A stretch of 64,000 nucleotides of DNA from Vibrio crassostreae (GTDB taxonomy: Bacteria; Pseudomonadota; Gammaproteobacteria; Enterobacterales; Vibrionaceae). The translations under genes were made by a program, and so were the position numbers. Below, piece after piece: positions 17,166 through 25,982 of this stretch (position 1 is the stretch's first letter; the number at the start of each line of letters is the position of its first letter). The notes beneath the pieces were generated by a model. The model ran no database searches, had not been told where the DNA came from, and was given only the letters and a program-made list of their open reading frames with translations. The stretch spans positions 930,001 to 994,000 of the forward strand of contig NZ_AP025477.1 of NCBI RefSeq assembly GCF_024347415.1, written 5' to 3'.

Positions 17166-17732
17166 TTACGACTTAACTGTTATCACAACTCGTCGATTGC
17201 AACCTGTTGCCTTGTTATCCACAACCTTACAAATGGGTGCGCTTTCTCCATACGCATATTCAACGATGCGACTTCCTTGGTGAAGATCTTTCTTTAAGTA
17301 GCTCGCCACTTGTCCAGCACGGCGAGATGACAGGGCTTTATTGTAGCCTTTACTGCCTACACTATCTGCGTGACCCTCTATATAAATCTTGGACTTATCA
17401 CTGACTAAGCTAAGGTACTGACCTAATACTTGCTTATGGCTTTCATCCAATTGGTACACATTAGTTGGGTAATTAAGCACCAGGGATTGCGTCGCTTTAT
17501 CATAGAAACACACATCATCTTGTGCTCCGATTTGAATCACTTCACTCTCTCTATTGATCACCTCATTTTGAGGTTTCTCATTTAGCTCTACCAGCTTCCC
17601 AGTCACTTGTGTCGTAACAGTATGAGAAGACACCAACATTTTAGAAGTGACGTATTCGCCAACATCACCCAAGCAGTTTGCATAGCCCAATGGAGACATT
17701 AGCATCGTAGATAAAATCACTAGGTATCTCAT
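17166..17732 (-). CDS. OmpA-family protein, last gene of the tad operon
   Basis: Exported protein of 188 residues: signal peptide (cut near GYANC), a short N-terminal region, then an OmpA-C/MotB-like peptidoglycan-binding domain at about 95-185. Hallmarks are IYIEGHADSVGSKGYNKALSSRRAGQVASYL and GESAPICKV, with a C-terminal NRRVVI. It starts 1 base after the tadG stop and is therefore operonic. Proteins of this type at the end of Vibrio tad loci probably fix the secretion complex to the cell wall; that role is inferred from position. Cysteines at C20, near 88 and in the C-terminal domain may form disulfides. Confidence 0.88.
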   Translation of the reverse strand: MRYLVILSTMLMSPLGYANCLGDVGEYVTSKMLVSSHTVTTQVTGKLVELNEKPQNEVINRESEVIQIGAQDDVCFYDKATQSLVLNYPTNVYQLDESHKQVLGQYLSLVSDKSKIYIEGHADSVGSKGYNKALSSRRAGQVASYLKKDLHQGSRIVEYAYGESAPICKVVDNKATGCNRRVVITVKS

Positions 17733-17733
17733 G

Positions 17734-19065
17734 TTAATCCTTTAGTTTTCCGGTTTCTTCATTAATCAAATTCAAAATGTACTTGTATACATCTTCGCCA
17801 TCTTTAGCGTGATAGATGTTCTTCTTACCAAAGCAATCTCCAAAGCCATCGGTTTCTGCCACTTTATAATTAATACCAATGACGCCCATCGTGACTTTCG
17901 TTTTCTCGGCTTCAGTTGGGGCATTACTTTGAAAGCGGTTTCGTTTCGCTGAAATGGTTGAGCGCAGCTTTTTACATAACCCCTGATCCACCAATTTCTG
18001 TAGATAAGTCTCGTCGTTGTCGCTACCATCGGATAACACAATAAACACTTGTTCAGGGTTAAGGTTGGTCGCCTTATTGGCTTCTTGCGCAGCGGCAATG
18101 ATCCCGTTCCAAGAAGAGGTGCCTCCACCAGCTTTCAACTGAGCGCTCATCAACTGAGCTCGAAAGTTGTCATAGTCTTCAGTCAGTGGAATATCATAAA
18201 ACTTGTAGTCATCATCAAAATCATTATTTCGCTTATAAAGTCTCTCTACTTGATATCTACTCATTCCATACGATGGTTCAATGATCTCATTATACAAAGT
18301 TGGTTTATCAAACATTCGTCTAACCGTTGTCGCAGGAGAGTTCCGAGCGTAATCATAAGCATATTTCTTTCGCCATGAAGCACGATAACCATAAGCATTA
18401 AGTCTTACTATCTCATCAGATTGTTTTACATGGAGCGGGTTGTACCCGAGCAAAGCAACTCGACTCTTTTCTTCCGTATTAAACTCCTCAATGTCATCGA
18501 CGACTCGTTTAATAGTCTCTTTCACGACATCGAGTTTTATTTTGCCGTTCTTCCACGAGTAACCCATAGAGCCACTAAAGTCACCGATAAAGTAGACATC
18601 AACAGGCTGAGGAAGATACTTGCGCGTAACTGCTCGCCCACTCACCGAAAACTCAGGCTTTAAGTTCATCTCTTCGTACGCGATCCAAGACGTATATTTG
18701 GCAGTCGCACTTACCACAAAGTCGCTAAACGGAGCAAGTTCACCGCTGGCTTGGACGCAGCCGTCTTTGTACTCACACTTACTGGTATACACAGCAACAT
18801 CAACATCATCCGTGTTGTCAACAACGTATCTATCGACCAAATAGCGTGCATACTTTACGTTCTTTTCTTCGTCCTCTTTAGGGCTCGCAATAAGTGCCAA
18901 ACTGGCAACCTCTGCGGCTTCTAATAACCTTGTATGTGCTAGCATCTGTTGAGACATCTGCATCGAAAATGCCATAAAAATAACCATCATAGGCAATAGA
19001 CCAACGAACAAAATACCTGCGACACCTTGGTTTCTCTTTATCGACTTCACCTTAAACCCTCGCAA
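17734..19065 (-). CDS. tadG: TadG-like pseudopilin with von Willebrand A domain
   Basis: Membrane-anchored Tad protein of 443 residues. The N-terminus has the pseudopilin-like helix after NQGVAGILFVGLLPMMVIFMA. A VWA domain follows from about residue 150, with the metal-ion MIDAS motif DFSGS in VYFIGDFSGSMGYSW and a second-site GGTSSWNGI near 315. It ends with a short C-terminal helix. It probably acts in the periplasm in assembling or anchoring the Flp pilus. It overlaps tadF by 14 bases. The ATG at 19065 lies inside tadF; a GTG at 19050 just past the tadF stop has a GAGGG site and is an alternative start. Confidence 0.88.
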   Translation of the reverse strand: MRGFKVKSIKRNQGVAGILFVGLLPMMVIFMAFSMQMSQQMLAHTRLLEAAEVASLALIASPKEDEEKNVKYARYLVDRYVVDNTDDVDVAVYTSKCEYKDGCVQASGELAPFSDFVVSATAKYTSWIAYEEMNLKPEFSVSGRAVTRKYLPQPVDVYFIGDFSGSMGYSWKNGKIKLDVVKETIKRVVDDIEEFNTEEKSRVALLGYNPLHVKQSDEIVRLNAYGYRASWRKKYAYDYARNSPATTVRRMFDKPTLYNEIIEPSYGMSRYQVERLYKRNNDFDDDYKFYDIPLTEDYDNFRAQLMSAQLKAGGGTSSWNGIIAAAQEANKATNLNPEQVFIVLSDGSDNDETYLQKLVDQGLCKKLRSTISAKRNRFQSNAPTEAEKTKVTMGVIGINYKVAETDGFGDCFGKKNIYHAKDGEDVYKYILNLINEETGKLKD

Positions 19066-19636
19066 ATGAATAAGATGTACTTACAAGCCGAAAAACCTCT
19101 CCGTTGGCGATCCCAATCAAATTAGTTGGGATTTCATAACAAAGAGACACCTGATACATAGGTAATCTGCGGCCTCGTGATGTGATAGGAAGTATTTCTA
19201 TCGCTTTTTCTTTGGTGATATCGCTCATGTCTGGAAAGTCACATCCGTGTATGCTCCCTTTGGTCAGAGTCTTTTGAACCCTTCGGTAATTCACTTTCCC
19301 TCCAGATAAAGCCGTTTCTTCAAGTCTTATCTCGTCAATACGCATCCCAAATTTGGTTTTATCAAAGTTTGGAATCATTCGTTTCATTGAAGCAGAAGCA
19401 ATCACAAACGCGTTGTGTTCTGTTTTTCGACAGTCACCCGCACAAATATCCATGTCGGCATTAAACAATTGTTTTCGTTCAGCAAAGATGGTGGTCAATG
19501 AATAAGAAGCTCTGTCGAGTTGACCCTTTTTATTGATGGCTAGCATATGGTTAACGACAACAACAAAGATCCCTGACGCAAAGACCAAAACCATCGCCAA
19601 CTCAACAGCAAATGCACCTTTTTGTTTAACTTGCAC
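19052..19636 (-). CDS. tadF: TadF-like minor pseudopilin
   Basis: Tad locus protein with a prepilin-like N-terminus: basic leader QVKQKG, then AFAVELAMVLVFASGIFVVVVN, matching the G-(x)-F-x-x-E-x-A pattern that TadV processes. I place the start at the GTG 19634-19636, preceded by GGGAGCGG. Its sequence overlaps the last bases of tadE, as elsewhere in this operon, and gives a short leader like TadE's. The ATG at 19675 would add 13 residues, and 19735 is unlikely. The rest is a periplasmic domain with paired cysteines (CAGDC, CDFPD). It likely helps assembly of the pilus with TadE and TadG. Confidence 0.8.
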   Translation of the reverse strand: MQVKQKGAFAVELAMVLVFASGIFVVVVNHMLAINKKGQLDRASYSLTTIFAERKQLFNADMDICAGDCRKTEHNAFVIASASMKRMIPNFDKTKFGMRIDEIRLEETALSGGKVNYRRVQKTLTKGSIHGCDFPDMSDITKEKAIEILPITSRGRRLPMYQVSLCYEIPTNLIGIANGEVFRLVSTSYSFARV

Positions 19637-20162
19637 AACCCGCTCCCTGACCAATTTTGAATGAACATCTTTCATATTCTTGAATAGTGATAATTTCACG
19701 CTTGATAGGCATATCTGGGAACCATATCGATACAATCGGATCGTAGGTGTATTCCAAAGCGTAAACAGCTAATGCCATGTCTTCCGGTTCATCTTTCTTA
19801 TCTGGGCATTTATCAGCGGAAGCGTAAGTATCCGCGCATTTCAAAAACCCTTCGTAGTCTCGAAAGTAATTAACATGAATAACAACACTCCCCTCTTTAA
19901 CTACGTTGCTCCATAAAGAGCCTCCCGCTTTGTTCAACTCATCTTTAATCATTTGCCCATAGTTAATGGATTGGCTACTACTCGAGTCACCCGCTTTTTT
20001 AGTTCGCATCACTGCCGTCGTTAATGCGTGATCAGTCATACTCATGGAGAACGTCAGAATACAGATCTCAACCCATCCAAAAACAATAGCCAGAAAGATC
20101 GGTATCCCCATCGCGACTTCAACCGTCAATGACCCATTTTGCTTGCGATTGAATGACCTCAT
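19626..20162 (-). CDS. tadE: TadE-like pseudopilin
   Basis: Pseudopilin of 178 residues. The leader MRSFNRKQNG is followed by SLTVEVAMGIPIFLAIVFGWVE, the TadE signature with the glutamate that marks type IV-like prepilins; cleavage after the glycine is expected from TadV. A periplasmic domain follows with a disulfide-sized Cys pair (KCADTYASADKCPDKK). It overlaps tadD by 4 bases (ATGA) and tadF by about 11. In Aggregatibacter, TadE and TadF are processed by TadV and are required for Flp fibril formation. Confidence 0.88.
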   Translation of the reverse strand: MRSFNRKQNGSLTVEVAMGIPIFLAIVFGWVEICILTFSMSMTDHALTTAVMRTKKAGDSSSSQSINYGQMIKDELNKAGGSLWSNVVKEGSVVIHVNYFRDYEGFLKCADTYASADKCPDKKDEPEDMALAVYALEYTYDPIVSIWFPDMPIKREIITIQEYERCSFKIGQGAGCAS

Positions 20163-21289
20163 AAACGGACATACCTTTTCTTGGTGTAATCAACGACAAA
20201 TGCCCCTTTTATATCAATGCTATCTAAGAAAGCTTTGGCTTCGTCTAAGTCATTGAAATCACCGATGCAATAGCGCTTCCACAAACCATGTGTATACGAA
20301 TAGACAGAGCCATAGTTTGTTTTTAGATAATTCAGAAAGTCCGAAGGAATCGCAGTGTACGTCGCTAATACTTGCACTCGATAAATAGGTTTTGCATTGG
20401 GTTTCAACTTTCTAGGGTCGAGTACAGAACCATCCACACTGTGTTTAGATGTTTGAAACTCTGCAGTCGAATCCAATTTACTGACTCGCGATGTCGGTGC
20501 TACAAAACTCCCAGAGTGAGCTTGGGAACCTATAAGCTGCTGTTCCATCTCTATCGTTGACTGTGTCATGGTCTTCTTCCCTTTGCTTTTAGATATTGAC
20601 CTCACTAATGCAGATAGCTGTTTGTGAGCTTGCTCATCGCTATTCGAATGTTTCAGAACTTCCAATGCGATATCCGGTCGCTGCGACTTAACCGAAGAGA
20701 GAATTAAGTTAGAACTCACTCTCTGGTCATTCGGATTTGAAAGATAAAGGTCATATAAAATGTCTGTCGCGCCCAAATAATCAGACTGCATTATTTTAAC
20801 AACAGCAATATTGTTACCAGCCTCTCTGTCTGAAGCTCCTTGTTTGCGGCTTTCCTCGAAATGCTCAATTGCTTCAGAAAATCGTTTTTGCTGAGCTAAT
20901 ATTTTTCCGGTTAGAAGTTGGTACTCATACTCGGCTCCACCTTCATCTCTATACTTGTCTAACTCATGCAATGCGCGCTCAAAGTTCTTTTTCTGATAGT
21001 AAATTCGAGCACTGGTTAAAATATATTCTGGCTCATCAAGATCACTGTCACTGTAGGTATTCCTATATAGCTCGGCCGATTTAATATCTTTTAGATCTAA
21101 ATACAAGTTAACAAGTTTGACTTTATATACAGGGTCGGATTGTATGTTTGCCTTATAAAACTCAATGAGCTTCTGCGAATCCCCCGATCCAATAAGCAAT
21201 TGTTCTTTAGTATCAAGTTGGTTATTAACGGCTGTACAACCAGAAAATAGAATCATAGCAATAACGACTAATACAAATTTTCTTATCAC
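20159..21289 (-). CDS. tadD: TadD-like TPR lipoprotein with C-terminal SPOR-like domain
   Basis: Lipoprotein of 376 residues (lipobox LFSGC at about residue 18). Residues about 30-230 form tetratricopeptide repeats (AGNNIAVVKIMQSDYLGATDILYDLYLSNPNDQRV and similar). A low-complexity linker follows, then a compact C-terminal module (about 300-376: YRVQVLATYTAIPSDFLNYL ... CIGDFNDLDEAKAFLDSI) with the look of a SPOR peptidoglycan-binding domain. TadD is a pilotin-like factor that helps the secretin assemble; the added SPOR-like tail is unusual and would tether it to septal or denuded glycan. It overlaps both tadC and tadE by 4 bases. Confidence 0.85.
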   Translation of the reverse strand: MIRKFVLVVIAMILFSGCTAVNNQLDTKEQLLIGSGDSQKLIEFYKANIQSDPVYKVKLVNLYLDLKDIKSAELYRNTYSDSDLDEPEYILTSARIYYQKKNFERALHELDKYRDEGGAEYEYQLLTGKILAQQKRFSEAIEHFEESRKQGASDREAGNNIAVVKIMQSDYLGATDILYDLYLSNPNDQRVSSNLILSSVKSQRPDIALEVLKHSNSDEQAHKQLSALVRSISKSKGKKTMTQSTIEMEQQLIGSQAHSGSFVAPTSRVSKLDSTAEFQTSKHSVDGSVLDPRKLKPNAKPIYRVQVLATYTAIPSDFLNYLKTNYGSVYSYTHGLWKRYCIGDFNDLDEAKAFLDSIDIKGAFVVDYTKKRYVRL

Positions 21290-22152
21290 ATCAACATCCT
21301 TAAAATACCTGGGGCCGCAATGAGAACAACAATCGGAACCATGATAAAAGCGATCAATGGAATAGACATTTTTGCCCCCATCTTTCCAATCCGTTCTTCC
21401 AAGTCCATCATATTAAGCTCTCGAATATCCGTCGCTAGCGTAGCCAACACAGGACCAACAGATGAGCCAAACTGTAAGCTCTGTACCATGGTCATCACAA
21501 AGCTCTGCGATTCACTAGTAGGCACAAGCTCATAAAACTCCTCTAATGCCTTCTCTAATCCAACTAAGCGCGACCGCTCTACTGTGACTCTGACAACATG
21601 AGCAAGGTTACTGTCTACCGAGTGAAGTTCTTTGGCCAGATACTCCAAACTAGACTCGATTGTCATGCCGGTGTGAACACATACATTCATAAGGTCGAGT
21701 AAAAAAGGCAACCTTGAACTGATGTGCTTAATATTGGCTTTACCTCGAGTCGACACATAGGAATCTGGCGCGATGACAAACGCCAACAAAACCCCCAGTA
21801 GATATAACAGAGCGAATATCACCTCTGTTTCTCCGTTATAAAAGTCGAAGCCGATTAATATTAAGCAAATACTAAAAGGGATGATTTTTAATAAATAATA
21901 GGCATCCGCAAGGAAATCACTATAAAAGCCTGCTGCGACTAACTTTCGTTTTGTTTCGTCTTTATTGAAACTAATTCGAGATAAAAGAGCCTTGAATAAA
22001 TCCGTTCTTTTTTTCTCTTCGCGTGTTGAGCCAATTATTTTACGAGTTTCTATATTTGCTCTCGTGTTATCCCAGAAACGCAAGCAATAGGTTGCTAACA
22101 CCATCGATATAACGAATATCACGCCCCAAATTAAAACCGTTTTAAATCCCAT
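21286..22152 (-). CDS. tadC: TadC inner-membrane platform protein
   Basis: Polytopic inner-membrane protein of 288 residues with a T2SS-F/GspF-like domain, the partner of TadB in the Tad platform. Membrane segments are seen near the start (VLIWGVIFVISMVLATYCL), as two in the middle (about 95-140) and at the end (IPLIAFIMVPIVVLIAAPGIL). The GspF domain contains LPFLLDLMNVCVHTGMTIESSLEYLAKEL. The start is the ATG at 22150-22152, which overlaps the tadB stop as TAATG. The longer reading from 22185 would begin inside tadB. Confidence 0.92.
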   Translation of the reverse strand: MGFKTVLIWGVIFVISMVLATYCLRFWDNTRANIETRKIIGSTREEKKRTDLFKALLSRISFNKDETKRKLVAAGFYSDFLADAYYLLKIIPFSICLILIGFDFYNGETEVIFALLYLLGVLLAFVIAPDSYVSTRGKANIKHISSRLPFLLDLMNVCVHTGMTIESSLEYLAKELHSVDSNLAHVVRVTVERSRLVGLEKALEEFYELVPTSESQSFVMTMVQSLQFGSSVGPVLATLATDIRELNMMDLEERIGKMGAKMSIPLIAFIMVPIVVLIAAPGILRMLM

Positions 22153-23066
22153 TAATTGACACCTCGCAGGATCAGCCAAATGCAAAAGAAACCTAATAAC
22201 TCACTCATTAAAACGTAATAAAAAATCGGCTGCCCTGCTTCCTCAAACATAACGAAGCTATAATTCTCCGGGCTAGTAAACTTTAGAATGATCAAGAATA
22301 TAACTGGTAAACAAGCAATAATTTTTGCAGAAGCACGCGCTTCAGAGGTCAATGCATTTTTCTTTTTCTCAACTGCTCTAGAGTCAAACATAAGCCGGTT
22401 AATCTTGTTGATGACATCTTTGAGCTGACCACCTCGAGCTAAGTTGATTCGTATCGTCGAGGCAAAGAAAAAGTACTCTAAGTAAGGAAACGTATTGCTA
22501 CTGCGTTCAAGCACGTCATCAGGGTCTTCACCAATAAGCAAACGTTCGGCCATGAACTTGAACTCTTTGCCTACTTCATTATCAAGCTGCTTACCTACAT
22601 ACTCGAACGCATGAATGATACTTTGGCCTGATGAAATGGCTCCGCTCAAGATATTCAAAGCATCCGGAAAGTTTGTTTTAAAACGATCCATTTGCCGTTG
22701 CTTTAGCTTGTTGTAAAAAACGAAGAACAAAATAGGCTCAACAATAATTAAACAAATTAGGTAATCCTGACGTAAGAAAAACTCGTTAATGGCATAAACC
22801 GCTGATGCAGATACACTAATAAATAGAATCAGCTTCAAAGACATATTGGGCTGGAAGACCTTTATTATCTTCTTGTAACTTTTCCTAAGCCTGGCCTTAT
22901 AGCTCTCTTCAAACTGCTGCGAATCGATAACCGAGCGAACGCCTTTTACCCCTTCGAATTCAGCTTCCATTTCAATCAAACTACTCAGTTTTTTGTCTTG
23001 GCGAGAGCGATGAATAAGGAAGTAAACTAACAAAGCACTCCATGACGCGATCAGGATTAAGGTCAT
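22152..23066 (-). CDS. tadB: TadB inner-membrane platform protein
   Basis: Inner-membrane protein of 304 residues with a GspF-type domain. An N-terminal helix (LILIASWSALLVYFLI), a helix pair at about 85-125 and a C-terminal helix flank FPDALNILSGAISSGQSIIHAFEYVG, the usual GspF core, and SNTFPYLEYFFFASTIRINLARGGQLKDVI. With TadC it forms the platform on which the TadA ATPase acts. It overlaps tadA by 4 bases (ATGA) and shares its stop with the tadC start. Confidence 0.92.
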   Translation of the reverse strand: MTLILIASWSALLVYFLIHRSRQDKKLSSLIEMEAEFEGVKGVRSVIDSQQFEESYKARLRKSYKKIIKVFQPNMSLKLILFISVSASAVYAINEFFLRQDYLICLIIVEPILFFVFYNKLKQRQMDRFKTNFPDALNILSGAISSGQSIIHAFEYVGKQLDNEVGKEFKFMAERLLIGEDPDDVLERSSNTFPYLEYFFFASTIRINLARGGQLKDVINKINRLMFDSRAVEKKKNALTSEARASAKIIACLPVIFLIILKFTSPENYSFVMFEEAGQPIFYYVLMSELLGFFCIWLILRGVN

Positions 23067-24328
23067 GTAAAGATCTCCCTTACCGCTTGTTCTAAACCAA
23101 AGAATTTTGCGCGTTCATAAATGACAGAACGAGTGGATAAGCCGGGTGTTCGGAACTCTCCTTCCATCTTGCCATCTTTGAAATTGGAACTAGCTTCGTA
23201 ACGGAAAATGTCCTCCATCACCACACTATCCCCTTCCATACCGATAATCTCAGAGATGTACATCACCTTACGGCTACCATCATGGAGACGCTTTACCTGA
23301 ACGATAAGGTCCACTGCGCTGACGATAGTTCTGCGTATTGCAGATATCGGCAGGCTAGCGGTAGCCATCATCACCATACTCTCTGTACGAGCAATCGCAT
23401 CTCGTGGTGTATTGGCGTGCAATGTGGACATCGACCCGTCGTGGCCCGTGTTCATCGCTTGAAGCATCTCGAAGGCCTCTCCTCCACGACACTCACCAAC
23501 AATGATTCTGTCAGGGCGCATACGAAGTGCGTTAATCACAAGGTCTCGAGCGGTAATCTCTCCCGTCCCTTCAACACTTGCTTGTCGCGTTTCCAGTCTC
23601 ACAATGTGAGGTTTTTGAAGCTGCAATTCGGCTGCATCCTCAATAGTAACGATGCGTTCCGTTTCACCAATAAACCCAGATAATGCATTGAGTAGCGTTG
23701 TCTTGCCTGAACCCGTACCACCTGATATCAATATGTTGCATTTACAATGGCTCGCAATGGACAAAAGCTTAGCCATCTCAACTGACATAGCACCAAACTC
23801 TGCGAGGTTCTCAAGCTTAATTTTCTGCTCTTTGAACTTACGAATAGAGATAGAAGTACCGTCGATTGCAAGTGGAGGAATCACGATGTTGACACGGCTG
23901 CCATCCATCAAACGAGCATCACAAAGCGGCTTAGACTCATCGATACGACGACCCACATTTGAAGCGATTCGCTTAGCAATAGTGTTGAGTTGTTTCTCGT
24001 TCACAAATTGAATCGGAGACTGTTCAACTTTGCCATTGATTTCAATGAATATATCCGATGGCCCGTTGATCATAATATCCGATATATCATCGTTATCGAC
24101 TAATGCCTGAAGTGGCCCTAAGCCTTTCAACTCATCGAGTAATGCTTTGACTAAGTCGACACGTTTCAATGAGCTCACTTGCAACTGCTTCTTATCAATA
24201 AGAATATTGACTGAGTCTTTAAGCTGCTCTTCTAGCTCTTGATTGCTTATTTCAACAAGTGTCGCTGCGTCCAACGCATCGAAGATTTCATCCCGAAGTT
24301 GGATGTAGATTTCTTTTAATTGATTCAT
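23063..24328 (-). CDS. tadA: TadA/CpaF pilus assembly ATPase
   Basis: Hexameric secretion ATPase of the GspE/VirB11 superfamily (421 residues) that drives Flp pilus assembly and probably retraction. Walker A is [16 protein letters not shown] near residue 205, the Asp box is [12 protein letters not shown] near 230, Walker B is [19 protein letters not shown] near 270 and the His box is [15 protein letters not shown] near 292. The N-terminal all-helical part includes [22 protein letters not shown]. It overlaps tadZ and tadB by 4 bases each. TadA is the only clear motor ATPase in the locus. Confidence 0.96.
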   Translation of the reverse strand: MNQLKEIYIQLRDEIFDALDAATLVEISNQELEEQLKDSVNILIDKKQLQVSSLKRVDLVKALLDELKGLGPLQALVDNDDISDIMINGPSDIFIEINGKVEQSPIQFVNEKQLNTIAKRIASNVGRRIDESKPLCDARLMDGSRVNIVIPPLAIDGTSISIRKFKEQKIKLENLAEFGAMSVEMAKLLSIASHCKCNILISGGTGSGKTTLLNALSGFIGETERIVTIEDAAELQLQKPHIVRLETRQASVEGTGEITARDLVINALRMRPDRIIVGECRGGEAFEMLQAMNTGHDGSMSTLHANTPRDAIARTESMVMMATASLPISAIRRTIVSAVDLIVQVKRLHDGSRKVMYISEIIGMEGDSVVMEDIFRYEASSNFKDGKMEGEFRTPGLSTRSVIYERAKFFGLEQAVREIFT

Positions 24329-25518
24329 TTTCTAAACAAACTGAAGCGTGATTTGGTTTTAATTTTCTTGCCTGTTAACGTGGCAACCATGCTCAAAACG
24401 GCCGTCGATGACTTAGACTTAAGCAACTCATTAATCCCCTGCTGAACCACTGTCTTTTCTAATGACGGCTCATACATGAAATCAATGCTATCTTTGGCTT
24501 TGATCCGCTCTTTCGCACTTGCAAGTGTCACCATGAAATCCTTCGCGGGCCTATTCAGGTTGAAAATAATCTGGTGTTCAGATTTACCGATCTTCTTTTT
24601 CAGCGAGTTATATGAACGCAATGAAGAGACCGAAGGTTCGCAAACAATAAAGATACGGTGATACTTATCTGATAACTCCTGATCGTGCATCTCTTCGTAG
24701 CAAGACAGCGGCGCTGAATCGATAATAAAGTTATATTTATCAATCAGTTGATTAGAGAGGTTGTACAACGTAGAGGCGTGATCAGAAAGACAAGCGACAT
24801 TCTTCTCGAGAACCAAATAATCTAGCTTCTCTTTAACACCATGCACATAGGTTCTTGCTATCGCACTGTCGATATCGATCTGATTTAAATCAATGCTGTT
24901 GTGCTTGGCTTTCAAGCCTTTTACACCAATATAAATATCGCTGTTTATCGCTCCGGAATCATGATCCACTAGCAGTGTCTTTAAATTCGCTTGCTCTGCT
25001 AAGGAGTGCGCTAAAACGGAACTTATGCAAGACACACCAATTCCACCTTTGGTCCCTAAAACCAATATACGTTTAGCAACGCGCGTTTTTTTTACAGCAC
25101 TTTCTCCCTCTTGCGTCGTTTTAATTGCCGCCAGTAACGCATCTAGTTCTGGATCCCACAACACATAAGTCGCACCTAAAGCATGCACTTGATTACGCAG
25201 CTTTATAGAGTCGACGTCACATAGGACGAGCAAAGATATATTCACGTCTAAACGAATCGAAATCTCGGAGACTTGCTCGATGACATTAGAAGCACTTCGA
25301 AGATCGAGTACAACATGGTTAAGCTTGATGTTTGACTGATTCCAAACACCATCCAAATCAATATCAGTGACTTCAAGCGGTTTTGGAAATCCTTCAATCG
25401 CATATAAATCATTGATCGATTCAGTTAAGGCGCTATCGTCTGAAACGATCAGATCGGTAGCCTCAACTGTCGACTTCATTTTCGAAGACGAGTTACGAAA
25501 CAAGATATCCAAGTCCAT
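24325..25518 (-). CDS. tadZ: TadZ/CpaE localisation ATPase
   Basis: ParA/MinD-like protein of 397 residues that places the Tad machine, usually at a pole. The N-terminal half (about 1-135) is a receiver-like fold without an evident phosphorylation site. The C-terminal half (about 145-390) is a deviant-Walker ATPase domain: LVLGTKGGIGVSCISSVLA, then LLVDHDSGAIN and FIIDSAPLS. The P-loop lacks the GKT seen in standard ATPases, as is common in TadZ, so it may bind ATP but hydrolyse it poorly. The gap to the upstream lipoprotein gene is 2 bases. Confidence 0.9.
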   Translation of the reverse strand: MDLDILFRNSSSKMKSTVEATDLIVSDDSALTESINDLYAIEGFPKPLEVTDIDLDGVWNQSNIKLNHVVLDLRSASNVIEQVSEISIRLDVNISLLVLCDVDSIKLRNQVHALGATYVLWDPELDALLAAIKTTQEGESAVKKTRVAKRILVLGTKGGIGVSCISSVLAHSLAEQANLKTLLVDHDSGAINSDIYIGVKGLKAKHNSIDLNQIDIDSAIARTYVHGVKEKLDYLVLEKNVACLSDHASTLYNLSNQLIDKYNFIIDSAPLSCYEEMHDQELSDKYHRIFIVCEPSVSSLRSYNSLKKKIGKSEHQIIFNLNRPAKDFMVTLASAKERIKAKDSIDFMYEPSLEKTVVQQGINELLKSKSSTAVLSMVATLTGKKIKTKSRFSLFRK

Positions 25519-25520
25519 AG

Positions 25521-25982
25521 TTATTTCGCCTTCTTAATTGGGTTAACCAAGCTAATGTTTCGGTTATGCTCAACACTACAACCAAATTGATAATCTTCGC
25601 GTTGCGAGAACACCATCACTCCACAATCACTGCTTTTAATTCGGACATATCGACCTATGATCAGGATATTTTTCTCTTGGTCATTATCAGCAAGCTCCAC
25701 TTTATATCGGTCTTTCGCAATAGACTCTGATTTGAATCTATCGCGTAACTTAGCGACAAACTCACTCACATCAGGCTTATACTTAACGTAGAACGTTGCT
25801 TTCGGCTCTCTCGCATTGAGTTCTCGGATAAAAGCCACAGAGCGAGACATTGAATCTTCACCATTCGCCATATCAAATTCAAAACGCTCTTCTAATTGCT
25901 CAATCACACTAGAGTTGGATGTATCAACGTGGGTACAAGCAGAAGTAATCAAAGCGATTAAAGTAATAACGATCCATCTCAT
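25521..25982 (-). CDS. CpaD-like Tad pilus lipoprotein
   Basis: Small lipoprotein of 153 residues with lipobox LITSAC at residues 11-16. Although short, the C-terminal block FGCSVEHNRNISLVNPI matches the GC-x-N-x(4)-V-x-P pattern of CpaD/RcpB-type pilus lipoproteins, which also fit here by position between secretin and TadZ. Such proteins help the secretin or form part of the outer-membrane complex. Its start overlaps the secretin stop by 1 base. The assignment is based on motif and position, so is less certain than its neighbours. Confidence 0.75.
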   Translation of the reverse strand: MRWIVITLIALITSACTHVDTSNSSVIEQLEERFEFDMANGEDSMSRSVAFIRELNAREPKATFYVKYKPDVSEFVAKLRDRFKSESIAKDRYKVELADNDQEKNILIIGRYVRIKSSDCGVMVFSQREDYQFGCSVEHNRNISLVNPIKKAK

